Shown here: positions 11,264-22,700 of the stretch, piece after piece | How the letters are laid out: each line of letters opens with the position of its first letter | Position numbering within the stretch: the first letter of the stretch is position 1 | Assembly (NCBI RefSeq): GCF_024323335.1 | Contig: NC_066579.1 | Location: forward strand, 354,585,400 to 354,649,399 | DNA: 64,000 nt | From: Lathyrus oleraceus | Lineage: Eukaryota; Streptophyta; Magnoliopsida; Fabales; Fabaceae | Reading direction: 5' to 3' | Position numbers and translations under genes: made by a program | The notes under the pieces: model-generated | Databases searched by the model: none | What the model saw: only the letters and a program-made list of their open reading frames with translations | Told to the model about the DNA's origin: nothing

Positions 11264-12474
11264 TTGTTTGTTTGTGTGGTCTTTGACCATTAATGTACAT
11301 AATAACAACAAAAACCCTTAAAAACTTTTGTGTGGACTGTTGGCTTGATCTTGGACAAATGGACTTAGAATTTAGGCAACATTCCTATGCTAAATGACTT
11401 TGCAGATGCCAACTTATTAAGAAACCAAGTGCTTGCAATTTAAAACTTCATCTGATATATCATTCAAGATCTCTTTGAGTTCATCTGCAACATGATAATT
11501 GTGAAAGCTATTATTTTGAACTTGTGACTTGTGGAATTCATCTGTTACATAGGCTACCTTGAAGAAGATCATGGAGTGGCTAAAGCTTGGATGTGGCTAT
11601 CTTTATTTGATGCCTTGATCTTCAAGATAATATAATTGTGCATTTGTGTGTTGCTTTATTCTAAAAGTCCATGGGAATTTTGGGTTTCTATTGACATTGA
11701 TGTCTATTGGATTGCTACCCACTTGGTCAGATCTTTTCGACTCTAAACTTTTAATTTTGTACATAGGATAGTCTCTTCATCTTCTCCCCACTTCTTTAAT
11801 TTCAAAATCTCTCCCTCCATTTTCAAAATCTTCTTTGACTGAACTTATTTTGTTCTAAACTTTGACCACTTTGCAAAAAGATAGACACTTTGGCCTTATG
11901 TCATTGCATTTTCAAACTTCTTTTCTTAAATCAAACTTGTAAATGAACTTAACAATACTTGACTTAAACTTTCAAAAATCCAAAAAGAACTAACTCATTC
12001 AAACCATTTTTAGGCCTTTGTGCCTCTCAAACTTATTTTTTGTTAAAAGCAATGCATCCACTTTGAAATTTGTATCACGAACTACGAGGTTTAGATCCCT
12101 CATTTTTATGTTGGTACGTAGGCACAAGACCAAAGGTCTTGCCAAACACAAAAATATAATTAACGAATTCTTTTCTCATCCCCCCATTCTATTTGTTTGT
12201 AAACATCACTTTATACAAAGTACATATGCACACAAAAAGGGCTCCCTAGGAGTACCTAGGACACTTTGGGTGCTAACACCTTCCCTCTGTGTAACCAACC
12301 CCCTTACCTGTAATCTCTGACATTTTATTAGTTTTGATTTGAAAACTTCTTACTTTTTGGGTTTTGTTTGTACTTTTTCCCTTTTCCCTTGGAAACAATA
12401 AAAGCGCGGTGGCGACTCTTATTATTTGATCTCTAGCTTATCCATAGCTTGATGATCATGAATTTACCGCTACA
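11264..12474 (+). mobile_element. Family-H LTR, second part, 3' end
   Basis: Continues 6134-6442 after the solo LTR and ends in CGCTACA. This is the reverse complement of TGTAGCG, with which the old Ogre LTR begins at 53062. Together the two parts make about 1.5 kb, close to the right-hand H LTR (53062-54613). It carries the AGTA-loop hairpin (12245-12260, arms CCTAGG/CCTAGG) and one outer-stem module (CTACG 12082-12086, CGTAG 12117-12121). No primer site follows, so it is a 3' LTR or solo LTR in plus orientation. Confidence 0.75.
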
Positions 12475-12757
12475 CACCTCACGGACCAATACTACTCAAC
12501 CTCTCCTATCTGAAGCAAAAACTCTCAGACTCGGGTGGAGAGTTTTTCACACAAGGTTTTTCTTTGCAATCATTATTGCTTCCAAAATTTTTTCGTCATA
12601 GAGCCAAAGTTTCGGACCAACAGGAAAACAAAGAAAATATGTACAGGTTAGCAACAAAAGCAATATACACAGGAAAAAAATAAGTAACAGATAAATCTCC
12701 ACGTATGTAAAAGAGACACAACCCAAATTAGGCTAGACTTGCTTAGGGAATCATTAC
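12475..12757 (-). mobile_element. 5' leader fragment of Ogre-like element Y
   Basis: Non-coding 283 bp between the H LTR end and the primer site of Y. It is read as the start of the internal region of minus-oriented element Y, cut off on the left by the H element. I see no open frame in it. Confidence 0.5.
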
Positions 12758-12775
12758 TCCCCAGCAGAGTCGCCA
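12758..12775 (-). other. Primer binding site of element Y
   Basis: The minus strand reads TGGCGACTCTGCTGGGGA, identical to the young Ogre primer site at 37878-37895. It starts 2 bp from the LTR end. Published Ogre elements are primed by tRNA-Arg; I infer the same here. Confidence 0.85.
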
Positions 12776-13029
12776 GTTGTCTCTACCGGGATTTCACGAT
12801 AATGAAATCGACACTAAATAGATTCCAAAGAGAGGCAAAATCAAAAGAGTCACCACCAAATTTTATTTAGTTTACCTCTAGCGTAGAGGCGAGGGGAAAT
12901 AGTCAATAAAACCCTCAGAAAAGAGACGTGCACGGGAATCGCTAAAAGAGAATAAGGAATCGGTCTCACAACCGAGATTTGAGTTTGGAAGTCGGTTATG
13001 CAAGGGGAAGGTATTAGCACCCCTCACGT

Positions 13030-13213
13030 CCATGGTACTCCATGGGAACCATTTGGGTTATTTTACATACATGGAGTTTTATCTATCATTGTTTTATTTT
13101 CAAAAGAATGTGTGAAAAGAAGAGGTGTTTTTGTTATTATAGTGTTCGCCAAGGATTGGGGCCCTTGTGCCTACGTATCACTCATTCGGGGATGAGGAAT
13201 CAGAGCTCCGTAG
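13030..13213 (-). other. Structured-RNA modules in R-U5 of Y LTR
   Basis: 13030-13045: arms CCATGG/CCATGG around TACT. 13171-13213: outer stem CTACG/CGTAG, inner stem CTCAT (13181-13185) / ATGAG (13192-13196), then AATCAGAG before the outer arm. The layout matches the S and young Ogre LTRs although the surrounding sequence has diverged. Confidence 0.6.
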
Positions 13214-14374
13214 TTCAGAGTAGAAAATGTTTATGTATTGGTTGATTTTACCTTTGAGAAAAGGGTTTTCGGGATGATGCCCTAAGGCACAAAATGAGTT
13301 TGATGAGTTGTAATGTTTTTACCTTGAATAAGGGTTTTATGAAAGAATGCTCGTGATTATATTGCACTAAAGTCTATGGGCGGAGGCGATTATTCTAAAC
13401 AACAAGCCAAGTGTCTTGTGTCCAAAATAATCAGAGTAAGGGTAGGAATGCTCCATTCTTATTCATTCTCCACCACTTAAGGCTCATGACGCACAATAAT
13501 AATCGTAATTTTATTGTATTTTGGATTTGATTATGAAAATGCCACTTGACGTTGAATCAAGGGTTTGGTTTATTTGATTATGAAATTTGGCTTATGCAAC
13601 ATGAATGCAAAGTAACCACCAAGAAATTAAAGGGTCTCATTGTAAGGTAGCCCAAGAGAAAGTCTTGTGTGTGCCAAAAGTGACATAAGTTAAACAAAGG
13701 ATAATGGTCTTACAAACATGTCCCCCTAAGGTGGTGTCATGATGCCATTATTACAACATGCATGTAAATTACGGATGAAAATCCAAGTGTTTACAAAGTA
13801 TCACAAAGACAAGGAAAAGGCCTCCAAGCAAGGGTCCTAAAATGAAATCTTCTAAGTCCAAATTGATTAAGAGTGGAATGAATATTTTTGGTCTTATCAT
13901 TTTATCATGTTTTTGTTGTTTTTAATGTATGATGATAATAAAATAAATAACAAGTAAATAAACATGCATGATGAGTTTGTACAATGATGATGATAACGAG
14001 TACTTGAATGTAAATTACAAGGTAATAACACAAAATAAACCACAAGTTAATGATAACAAAATCACAATAACAAAGGTTAATGATGAACAAAGTTAGTGAA
14101 GTAAAATTAATGGTTAGTAATATGTACTAAATGAACATTTTTTAGGATTATTCTTCATATATAGGTCAAAAAGAATTAAAATATGACACATTAAGGGATA
14201 ACTTATCAACTAACAATAGATTTGTAACAAAGAATGTTATGCAACCTTAAGTCCATCTGTTAATATTTTAAAAAAGTGATTTGTTCTCTTTCTTTTGTTT
14301 TTATTCCTCTTTTATTTAGAAAGATAGTAAGAGAGAAAATAAGTTAGCATAATGTAAATGATATGGTTAGATAA

Positions 14375-14590
14375 ACAATAAACATAAACATAAAAATACT
14401 TGAAATAAAGTGAACAATAAAATAAATTGCAAGGAAGTAAAGTGCAATAATGTAAATGTTATGAGTTAGTAGATAATGAACATAAACATAAAATACTTGA
14501 AATAAAGTGAACAATAAAATAAATTGCAAGGAATTAAAGTGCAATAATATAAATGTTAGGAGTTAGTAGTTAGTGGTTAGCAACAATAAG
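14375..14590. repeat. ~97-bp AT-rich tandem repeat in Y LTR
   Basis: ACTTGAAATAAAGTGAACAA occurs at 14398 and 14495 with similar flanks, so the sequence is duplicated about 97 bp apart. Non-coding. Confidence 0.8.
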
Positions 14591-15314
14591 AAAATGGATT
14601 AGCAAGTTAATGTAAAGACATGGTTTCATCTATGCATCAAATAACTAAAATATGGTTGAAATAGAGGCAATCTATCAATGCCTCAAAGTATCATGAATGA
14701 TCTATTTATCAATCATTAATAGGTTTGAAACATTGAATATTTAATCAACTCTAAACAACCATGATCATGATCTAGTAGACCTCATCAACCAAACAAATAC
14801 AACAAGTCTACAATAAAAGAAAATGATAACAAAAATAAAGCAAGACTAAAAAAGGTGAGAAAAAGGTAGTAAGAGCAAGAAAACTCAAAAAAAGTGTGTA
14901 AACCAAAGTTAACCATTTTTGCAAGCTTGAATCTGAACTCTCTCAAAAGATCAACCTAGAATAAATAACTATTTTTCAACATAAAACAGAACCAAAAAGT
15001 TAACAGGGTTTAAGCTAAAATCATTACCCAAAGATGTGAAAAAAACTAGGTTGAAAGGGTGTTGAACTTGAATGGGAAGCAAAGGTGTTTGGGATGAAAT
15101 TATTTAGGATGGAAGCTTAGTGAAGGGGCTGATTTGTGACAGTTAGAGAGTGATAAGTTTTGAAAAAAATGTGAAAGAGGACAAAAAAAGTTGGTGGGTG
15201 ACTTTTTGAGAGAGAAAGATTTTTTTTTACCTAGGTTTAGAGAGGAGAGTGAATGGTACTTGGACAGAACATTTGGGGGCTAGGAAGCATGAAAAATGAG
15301 GGGAAATAGTACCT

Positions 15315-15323
15315 CTATTTATA
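15315..15323 (-). promoter_or_regulatory. TATA box of Y LTR
   Basis: The minus strand reads TATAAATAG, about 490 bp from the LTR start at 15814. Transcription start is expected near 15285. Confidence 0.6.
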
Positions 15324-15397
15324 GGGAAAGTAAGTGTAAAAGGGGGTAAACCAAAATGCACTATGTGTAAAAAACAGAGTTACTATTGTTGTCCTCG

Positions 15398-15585
15398 CAG
15401 GTGTAATCAATTACCAAGGTTGGTGTAATCCATTACAGGCACCAAAAATGGCCTGGGAACTTGACTTTTGCCCAGTAATCGATTACCATAGTTGGTGTAA
15501 TCGATGATAGGCACCAAAAATGGTCTGGGAGCCTGATGTTTAGCCAGGTAATCGATTACCATGGTTAGTGTAATCGATTACACTG
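15398..15585. repeat. Triple repeat with TAATCGATTAC palindromes in Y LTR U3
   Basis: Three units of about 75 bp. Each pairs TAATCRATTACC with a second TAATC(G/C)AT-type palindrome about 12 bp on, followed by GGCACCAAAAATGG in two units. The array lies just upstream of the minus-strand TATA box, where cis-regulatory repeats would be expected. Confidence 0.75.
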
Positions 15586-15814
15586 TCCAAAAAATGAATT
15601 TTTGTTGTTTTGGTGGTGTTTTCTCAGGTATGAATGCCATGCCTTGAGCCCGTGCAACATGCATTTGGTTTTGGATGTTAATGTAAGTATGGTTATGAAA
15701 TGATGAATGTATGTAGGGGTAATAGGGACATGGATCAGATGAAGATTGTATGGGAGTAGGGTACTGGATCGAAAGAAAGATGTATGGGGGTAGGGTGAAT
15801 TTTGGGGTATGACA

Positions 15815-16077
15815 AACAACGTTGATGAAAATACATATCTAAACCCCTTAATGCACTGCGAACATTAATATCTTAACGACTTATGAGAACTAAAGTTATG
15901 CAGGATAACAACTAAGGTACAAAACCAACTACCACACAAAGAAGGTCCGGTAAGAACTTCTGATAAATCTGATGATCTAACTCAGGGAGAGTCCATTGTC
16001 TTTATCAAATTCTGAGATATTACTTTCTGTTTCATCATCACTATGACTTGTTTTGTCATCATCAAAAAGGGGGAGAT
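15815..16077 (+). mobile_element. SIRE/Maximus-like copia, 3' end of internal region
   Basis: Plus-oriented remnant of an internal region ending in a polypurine tract. The left part is missing because element Y is inserted at 15814. No intact frame remains. Assigned to the SIRE/Maximus lineage from the tract AAAAAGGGGGAGATTG and the LTR that follows. Confidence 0.7.
16064..16076 (+). other. Polypurine tract of the copia element
   Basis: AAAAAGGGGGAGA directly before the LTR start TGTAAGAAC; typical of SIRE/Maximus elements. Confidence 0.8.
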
Positions 16078-17090
16078 TGTAAGAACAAATTTAGTTTTAC
16101 AATGTATCTAAGTGTGCAGGATGAAACAAAAATGGTACCCTAACGAAATATTTCTAAGTGTGCAGGACTCTAATCAAAACAGTCAGATAGACAATCATCA
16201 GATACATAATCAAGCAGTAAGATACCACTCAGAAGATACATAATCAGAAGCTCTAACTCTGATCAAACACATGTGCAAGCTAAACTAAAGAAGTTAGAAA
16301 ATTTGAAGTGGAAGAATGACTCTAGAATCTGAAGATGTACGCTCTGATAAAGTCAAGTAAAGAGAAACTCTAAAGACAATCAGCAACAAGCATCATCTGA
16401 AGTCGCAATCGCTCAATGAAGACTCTAACTCTAGGATCCTCCGATTCAGAAAGCTTAACCTTGAAGAAACTCACTTATGGAAAGAAGCTATTTTTAGAAG
16501 GATGTTATGGAGCTCCAAATATTACTTTGGAAAGAACACGGAGATTAATGACATTAATCATCCATCAATGCCCGAGATTCTGACATTAACATCACCCAAC
16601 GGTCTTCTCACTCTCCTATATAATGGATGGAATGCCACCCAAAGATTACACCTGAAACACACGAGAATACAATACTTCACCATTCATTATTCTTTCTCTC
16701 ACGAGTTGCTGCTCTAACGTGGGAATATTTCTTATTCGTATCTTATGTAATTTCTGCTTATTGTTATAAGCATTATTCATTACTGTAATCATACTGTTGC
16801 TAATACATTTCCTCAAGTGACTTGTGAAGTCTGAAAACTTGAGAGGACTAAGGGATCGTTATTCTCTTAGACGGTTGTTTGTGTAATATTTCAAGGTTAG
16901 TGGATTAAGTCCTTTTTGAAGGCAAAATCACCTTGGTTGGGTGGACTGGAGTAGCTTTGAATTTCAAGTGAACCAGTATAAAATTTTGTGTTGAATTCTT
17001 TTGTTTCTGCATGTGTCTAATTTCTAAAAAGATTTTATTCTTCTAAAACCAATTCAAACCCCCCCTTTATTGTTTTTCTCTACCTTCACA
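16078..17090 (+). mobile_element. Copia (SIRE/Maximus-like) 3' LTR
   Basis: Runs from TGTAAGAACAAATTTAG after the polypurine tract to CTACCTTCACA. The end, with the C-run followed by TTTATTGTTTTTCTC, is characteristic of SIRE/Maximus LTRs. The precise last base is uncertain (17088 or 17090). The element interrupts the integrase gene of the old Ogre (17091 onward), so it is younger than that element. Only one LTR is in the window. Confidence 0.75.
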
Positions 17091-18522
17091 AACCTGGTCT
17101 GACACCATTCAGCCTCAGTCAACTGGGCTTCCATCAGCACACGCAATGATGGGATCTCAACTTCTACTGGGAGCATAACTTCCATTCAATAAACAAGCGA
17201 GAAAGGGGTTGCCCTGTTGAGGTACGGAGAGATGTATGATACCCATGCAAAGCAAATGGGAGCATCTCATGCAAATCCTTGTATGTCACAACCATCTTCT
17301 GGATAATCTTCTTGATGTTCTTATTCGCAGCTTAAACAACCTCATTCATCTTGGGTCTGTAGGGAGAAGAATTATGATGTGCAATCTTGAAGTCTTTTCA
17401 AAGAGCTCCCACCATATTGTTATTCAAGTTCGATCCATTGTCAGTAATGATCTTACTCGGCACACCATAACGGCATATAATTTGATTCTTGATAAACCTT
17501 ACAATAACTTGCTTGTTTACATTCGCATACGATGCCGCTTCAACCCACTTTGTGAAGTAGTCAATTGCCACAAAAATGAAACGATGTCCATTCGAAGCTT
17601 TAGGCTCAATCATGCCAATCATATCAATTCCCCACATGGAGAAGGGCCATGGGGAGGAAATGACATTCAACAGTGTCGGAGGAACATGAATTTTATCCGT
17701 ATAAATTTGACATTTATGGCATTCCTTCACAAACTTGTAACAGTCAGATTCCATTGTCATCCAATAATAACCTGCTTGCAACATCTTCTTTACCATAGCA
17801 TGTCCATTGGAATGAGTACCAAAGGAACCTTCATGGACTTCATCCATCAATAGGTTTGCTTCGTGTTTATCCACGCACTTGAACAGAACCATATAGAAGT
17901 TTCTCTTGTACAATACATCACCATTAAGGTAGAAATTACCGGCTAATCTTCTCAAAGTCTTCTTATCTTTCAAACATGCTCCAGGCAGGTATATCTGACT
18001 TTGGAGTAAACATTTGATATCAAAATACCACGGCTTCTCCTCTTTGACCTCTTCAACAACAAACACATGAGCTGGCCTATCAAGACGCATCACAGTCAAA
18101 TTGGGAACTTCATTCTAATACTTCACCACAATCATTGAAGCCAACGTTGCGATAGCATCTTCCATCTGGTTTTCATCTCGAGGGGTATGATGAAACTCAA
18201 CCTTTGTAAAGAAAGTTGAAATCATCCTCGCATAATCTCTATACGGTATCAAACCGGGTTGATTCGTCTCCCATTCACTTTTGATCTAATTTACAACCAA
18301 AGCTAAATCTGCATAGACGTCTAAATACTTGATTCTGAGATCAATGACCTCTTCAAGCCCCATAATGCAAGCTTCATACTCAGCCATATTGTTTGTACAC
18401 TTGAAAGTCAATCTAGCTATAAATGGAAAATGCATACCTTGAGGAGTAATGATCACTGCCCCAATGTCATTACCATACAGATTAAAAGCTCCATCAAATA
18501 CCATGACCCTACGGGAACCAGG
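17091..18522 (-). pseudogene. Old family-H Ogre pol: second RNase H and integrase remnant
   Basis: Continues the pol gene that stops at 44543 on the other side of the young Ogre. The reading phase is maintained across the inserted element and its target duplication. 18504-18286 encodes the start of the second RNase H domain (FDGAFNLYGN). 18099-17398 encodes the spacer and integrase: a CHKCQ zinc-finger part, GIDMIG and ITDNGSN with the first two catalytic Asp. A frameshift near 17400 and a stop near 18285 break the frame. The copia LTR removes everything beyond about 17091, so the integrase end, 3' UTR and 3' LTR are missing. Confidence 0.85.
18518..18522. repeat. Target-site duplication (left) of young Ogre
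   Basis: CCAGG adjoining the LTR terminus; matches 44543-44547. Confidence 0.9.
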
Positions 18523-18708
18523 TGTCGCATCGCGCGAAAAACCGGCGGGAAAAGAAAGAACAACAGAGCCGCCACCGTGCGTTATTTATCCCAAAAGAGG
18601 GAAAGGAAACGCTCGAAGTAAACCTAGGAAAGAACATGGTCTCGCGACCAAAGAGAATGGGTTCGGGAGTCGGTTATGCGAAGGGAAGGTATTAGCACCC
18701 CTACGCAT

Positions 18709-19412
18709 CCGTAGTACTCTACGGGATCCACGCACAAAAGGAAGGAATATGGTTGCTAAACACTGCTTAAATACTCACACACACTGGCTGAAAGAGACAA
18801 AAGAAACTGACTGAAACTGACTCGGCAGGACATCGTATCCTGGGCCTACTTAGTCTATCAGGCATAGACATCAGAGTCGAAGTAGTTCGGACTGGGGAAA
18901 CGACACATGCTCGCTAGGATATCGCATCCTATGCATACGTATCTTCTCGGACGAGAGAAGAATCAGAGCATTCGTAGCTCGGCTGACACGCACACAAATA
19001 AAACAAGACACAGGCAAACGTGGAGCCCGACTGCCAATCACTGGACTTATATCAGCATCCGAACCAAAACGCACACAAGAAGGCAAACATGGAGCCCAAA
19101 TGCCAATCACTGGACTTACATTAGCATCCGAACCAAACACACGCACACTGGAACCCAAATGCCACTCGATGGACTTACATCAGCTTCCAAGCACACAACG
19201 ACACAACAAGTTAATAGGGAGTCGGGGACTCGAGCCTATAACTGTCAAGCACACACTGAAACAAACAGGCAACGGATTGCTAAGGAGTCAGGCACTCGAG
19301 CCTAGCAACTGTCAGACAACACACACAAAAAAGAAAAAAAAGGGCGCCCGGAGAGATCAGCTCAATCTCCTGCCTACATACTTCATCTGGTATGAAGATC
19401 AGGGCGATGTAG
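18709..19412 (-). other. Structured-RNA modules in R-U5 of young Ogre 3' LTR
   Basis: 18709-18724: arms CCGTAG/CTACGG, loop TACT. 18846-18885: outer CTACTT/AAGTAG, inner GTCTAT/ATAGAC. 18936-18976: outer TACG/CGTA, inner TCTTCTC/GAGAAGA. 19374-19412: outer CTACAT/ATGTAG, inner CTTCAT/ATGAAG. Compared with the S LTR, several base pairs differ on both sides at once: CTACGT to CTACTT and to CTACAT, CCTCAT to CTTCAT, GTCTGT to GTCTAT, CCGTCG to CCGTAG. Pairing is kept in each case. Confidence 0.65.
19020..19195. repeat. Three-unit tandem array in young Ogre LTR
   Basis: TGCCAATCACTGGACTTA-type units start at 19032, 19101 and 19160; duplicated in the other LTR at 38395-38570. Homologous to the four-unit array in the S LTR. 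Confidence 0.8.
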
Positions 19413-19569
19413 TTCCCCTACGCAGGGACAAAGGATCTAGCCTAACCAGATAACAGAGGGAGACACAACTAGGGAGACTACGACTCGAGCCTAGATGTTA
19501 TCATGCAGATCAACCCTAAGTTAAGGTTTCTAGCTAAATGGCACAAGGGCCAACCTATCCTAAGTATGG

Positions 19570-19755
19570 CTCACACAGGAAGCAAGCCACACACACTTAA
19601 CTTGCACAGGAAGCAAGCCAAGCAAAACCTAACTTGCACAGGAAGCAAGTCTAAACTAATCCTAACTTGCACAGGAAGCAAGTCAAACAATCCTATCTTG
19701 CACAGGAAGCAAGTCAAACAATCCTATCTTGCACAGGAAGCAAGTCAAACAATCC
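19570..19755. repeat. Six-fold CTTGC-ACAGGAA-GCAAG hairpin array
   Basis: GCACAGGAAGCAAG recurs about every 33-36 bp. In five units it is preceded by CTT, so CTTGC and GCAAG can pair around ACAGGAA. The S LTR has a single unit (near 1159; loop ACAGGGA). Duplicated at 38945-39130 in the 5' LTR. Confidence 0.8.
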
Positions 19756-22700
19756 TACAAGCACAGATAGCACACGCTATACACAAACAAGTGGCTCAAA
19801 CAAGGGTTAGGTTTTAGTCAAGGGGTCATATCAACCTCGACAAACAAACCTCTGGAACTGGGTGAATGTTGCTCTTAACCTTGCCATTGAGGGGCTAAGG
19901 TGAAGCAGATGAAAGGATGAAGTGAGGATGAGACCTCACAGCTCTTATCCCTGGCCTGGGAGAGCTCAAGACAAGAATGTGTGGGTTCAGAAAGTGGGAA
20001 CCCTTCTACACATTTAAGACTGACTCAACTGTACAGTTGTACAAGATCTTGGGTTTGTATCTGCAATGCATCAACACAGTGGTGTGAGCAAGGCAGATGA
20101 CACACTGAATAGTGGGGGATAGATTGCATATCCCTACCTTCCACCAATTGCCTCTTCACTTAGGAGGTCTTTGACTCTATGCAGGGACAAAAGTAAACAT
20201 CCACAAACATTGCCTCTTAAGGAGGACTTCAGACAGTTGCCTGGCCAAGTAACAGACCAGGTCTTCCAGACTACATGAAGTAAAGGAGGCATACCTCAAT
20301 GCAAATTGCTTATACAAGCAAAGCAAAGCAAAAAGTTCACAAGGAACTAAGCAACTAAAGCACCTGAAACAGTCAAGCAGATGTTAGTATGCAACTTCAA
20401 ACAAAACAAACAGAAACAGAAACCAACAGTCAATTGGAGGCACATGGATGTGCAAGGCACAAGGCTTATGGCATGTGAGCCAAGCCACCTACAAAACAAA
20501 GAGGTTAGGCAATGATACTTGGGTAAGCTCAATCAAAAGAATTGGTCTTAATGGCCATTTGATGGTCAACCTGAAATCACAAGCTCAAAGGTGAGTAATA
20601 GGACCACTAGGGCAAGCCTAGGGTCAAAAGTGAATGAGAAAGTCCAAACAGCAAGGGGCAAGTATCCAAAATCATGTTCAAACCATTAGGAAACACAACC
20701 AATTAGATTCACACTCATATCAATCACTATCATCATTTCATGAACCATTTAGGTCAAAACATGGCAAACAGAAGCTCATAGAAGTCAACAGAAAGACTTA
20801 ACTCAAAAGCAATCTAAACATTTTCCAAAAATCACCAAATAAATCATGATCAAACCTAACACATAGCATGGTAAGCATGTCAAATTTCATCCCATTTGGG
20901 CAAGTGGAAGGCAGTCAATGAAAATCAGAAAGTCAAAGCCAATTTGAACATGCCCAAAGAAGTCAACCAAACATGCATCAACTTAGAAAAATCATAAGTC
21001 AAGAATGGTGTATGATAAATGAATGGGACTAAAGCCATGGCAAAGATGAGGATGTCTAGTTATCTCATGTAAAATTTCATGTCCATCCAATAAAGTATGA
21101 GAATTTCACAAATGAAATGGGAACATGTGTCACACAAAGTCAATATTTGACTAGGCAGGAAGGAAAAATCTCAAACAAATGGAAAATTGTTCAAATAAAT
21201 CCAAGAAAATTCACAAGTAAACTAGACATACAAGAGTAGGTTCATGCAAAAAATCAGATCCATTGGAGGTCAAGAAGCATGGTATCAAAAATCATGAAGT
21301 TGGACATCAATGGTGTGACACAAATTGTCACACCCTAATTCAAAAAATCATAACTCCCAAACCACAAATGATAAATTCACAAACTCTACACCAAAATCAC
21401 CATGAGTGTGTCTAGTTTAAGCACAAAAAATTTGGGAGCCATTGGATACATTTTCATCATTTCACAAATGATTTGGCAAAGTGTACAAAATTTGGTCACA
21501 TGTCATAAACCCTAAGGCCATTTAAAAACCATCCATCCAAAAATTCTGGAAAAATAATGATAAAAAGTAGAGATCATGATGAACACAACACAAAAAATCC
21601 CATTCAATTTGGATCAAAAATGAGCAAGTTGTGAATTTTGGAAGATTGATGAAGTTATTGAAGAAATTAATTGAATTTATATGGAGAAAATGGCATTTTG
21701 GTAAATAACCCAGTCACTTATCAAAACGACCGTGTTTTGGTCCAGAAAATGAAATGTTTTGATTGGCTGGAGGGAGAAAAGTCATGCACACGAAAATGGA
21801 CCAAAATCTGGGCAAATTGGGATTAGGGTTCTTATCCAAAAATTGTGATTTCTCAATTCTTCCCAAAAATGTCAATTGAGCACATCATTGTAAACATCAA
21901 ACACCATACAACAACAATCCAAACCCTAATTTCATCAATTTGAACTATACAACAAGAAATCACAAGAAACATTTTCAAACATCAAACTTTATCTCATCAT
22001 TTCTTCATGGACAGGCAATCATTTTCAAAAAAGAAAACAACATGATACTCAGCATTGAAAAGACTATTCAGAACATGTAACAATTTTAGAAATGGTGGAA
22101 GTTGAAAACTTACCAATTTGGAGGGCAGTCTGTGTTCTTGGTATTGTTTTGTGATGCCTTGCCAAAACAGATGTGCCTTCAGCTTGCCAATGATGGATAA
22201 TGATGATGGTATGGCTCAAGACATCTTGGAAGTGCTTAGATCATGGACTGTCCAAGTTGAAAAATGCAAAGATGGATTTTTAGAGAATGAGATGAAATTG
22301 GCTGTTGGTGTTGCTGCTACTTTCAAAATGGTGACTGGACTAGGAAGGTGCAAAGGCCAGGTTTGGTGCTTTTCAGTTTTGACAGGTTTTGCAAGTGAGG
22401 TGAGTTTTTGTTGGTTAGGTTATTTTGAGGAATGGCCAAGAATTGGTGGTGAATGTAGTGGCTAGGTGCTGCTGGCAGTTGGTTTTATGACAGGTGTGTT
22501 TTGGACATGGCCAAAGAAATGCTTGCTGCAGTGTTATGCTGTGACAGGTTTTGAAAAAATGCAAGTGGCCAAGTTATGACACACAAGGCAAGGCAAAGTT
22601 GAAAATGAGGGAGGGTGTGTATTTGGTTGTATTGGCAAGGCAATGGTGATGCAAAACAAGGGTTGTCACTTGGATGCTTTCTTGACAGGAGATTTGAAAT

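Larger units (their letters stand above)
12778..15814 (-). mobile_element. 5' LTR of Ogre-like element Y (3037 bp)
   Basis: The minus strand starts TGTCATACCCC at 15814 and ends next to the primer site at 12778 (plus strand TGTCTCTACCGGG), giving TG...CA limits. It contains the shared R-U5 block GGTATTAGCACCCC (13009-13022), an AGTA-loop hairpin, a stem-within-stem module, a ~97-bp tandem repeat and a triple TAATCGATTAC array. A TATA box at 15315-15323 puts U3 at about 0.5 kb and R-U5 at about 2.5 kb. The body and the other LTR are missing: to the left the leader meets the H LTR. Confidence 0.85.

Noticed and set aside
17236..17853. 205-aa plus-strand frame (similar one at 28366-28971)
   Set aside because: Antisense shadow of the integrase gene; both frames overlie the same catalytic region of pol.
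18907..19453. Plus-strand frames of 117-132 aa rich in Thr/His, duplicated at 38282-38828
   Set aside because: They arise from the tandem units and structural modules of the LTR; opposite to the element and without a protein family.
22118..22465. 115-aa frame in young Ogre LTR (also 41493-41840)
   Set aside because: Duplicate exists only because LTRs are identical; no recognisable domain, and the LTR is non-coding in the family.
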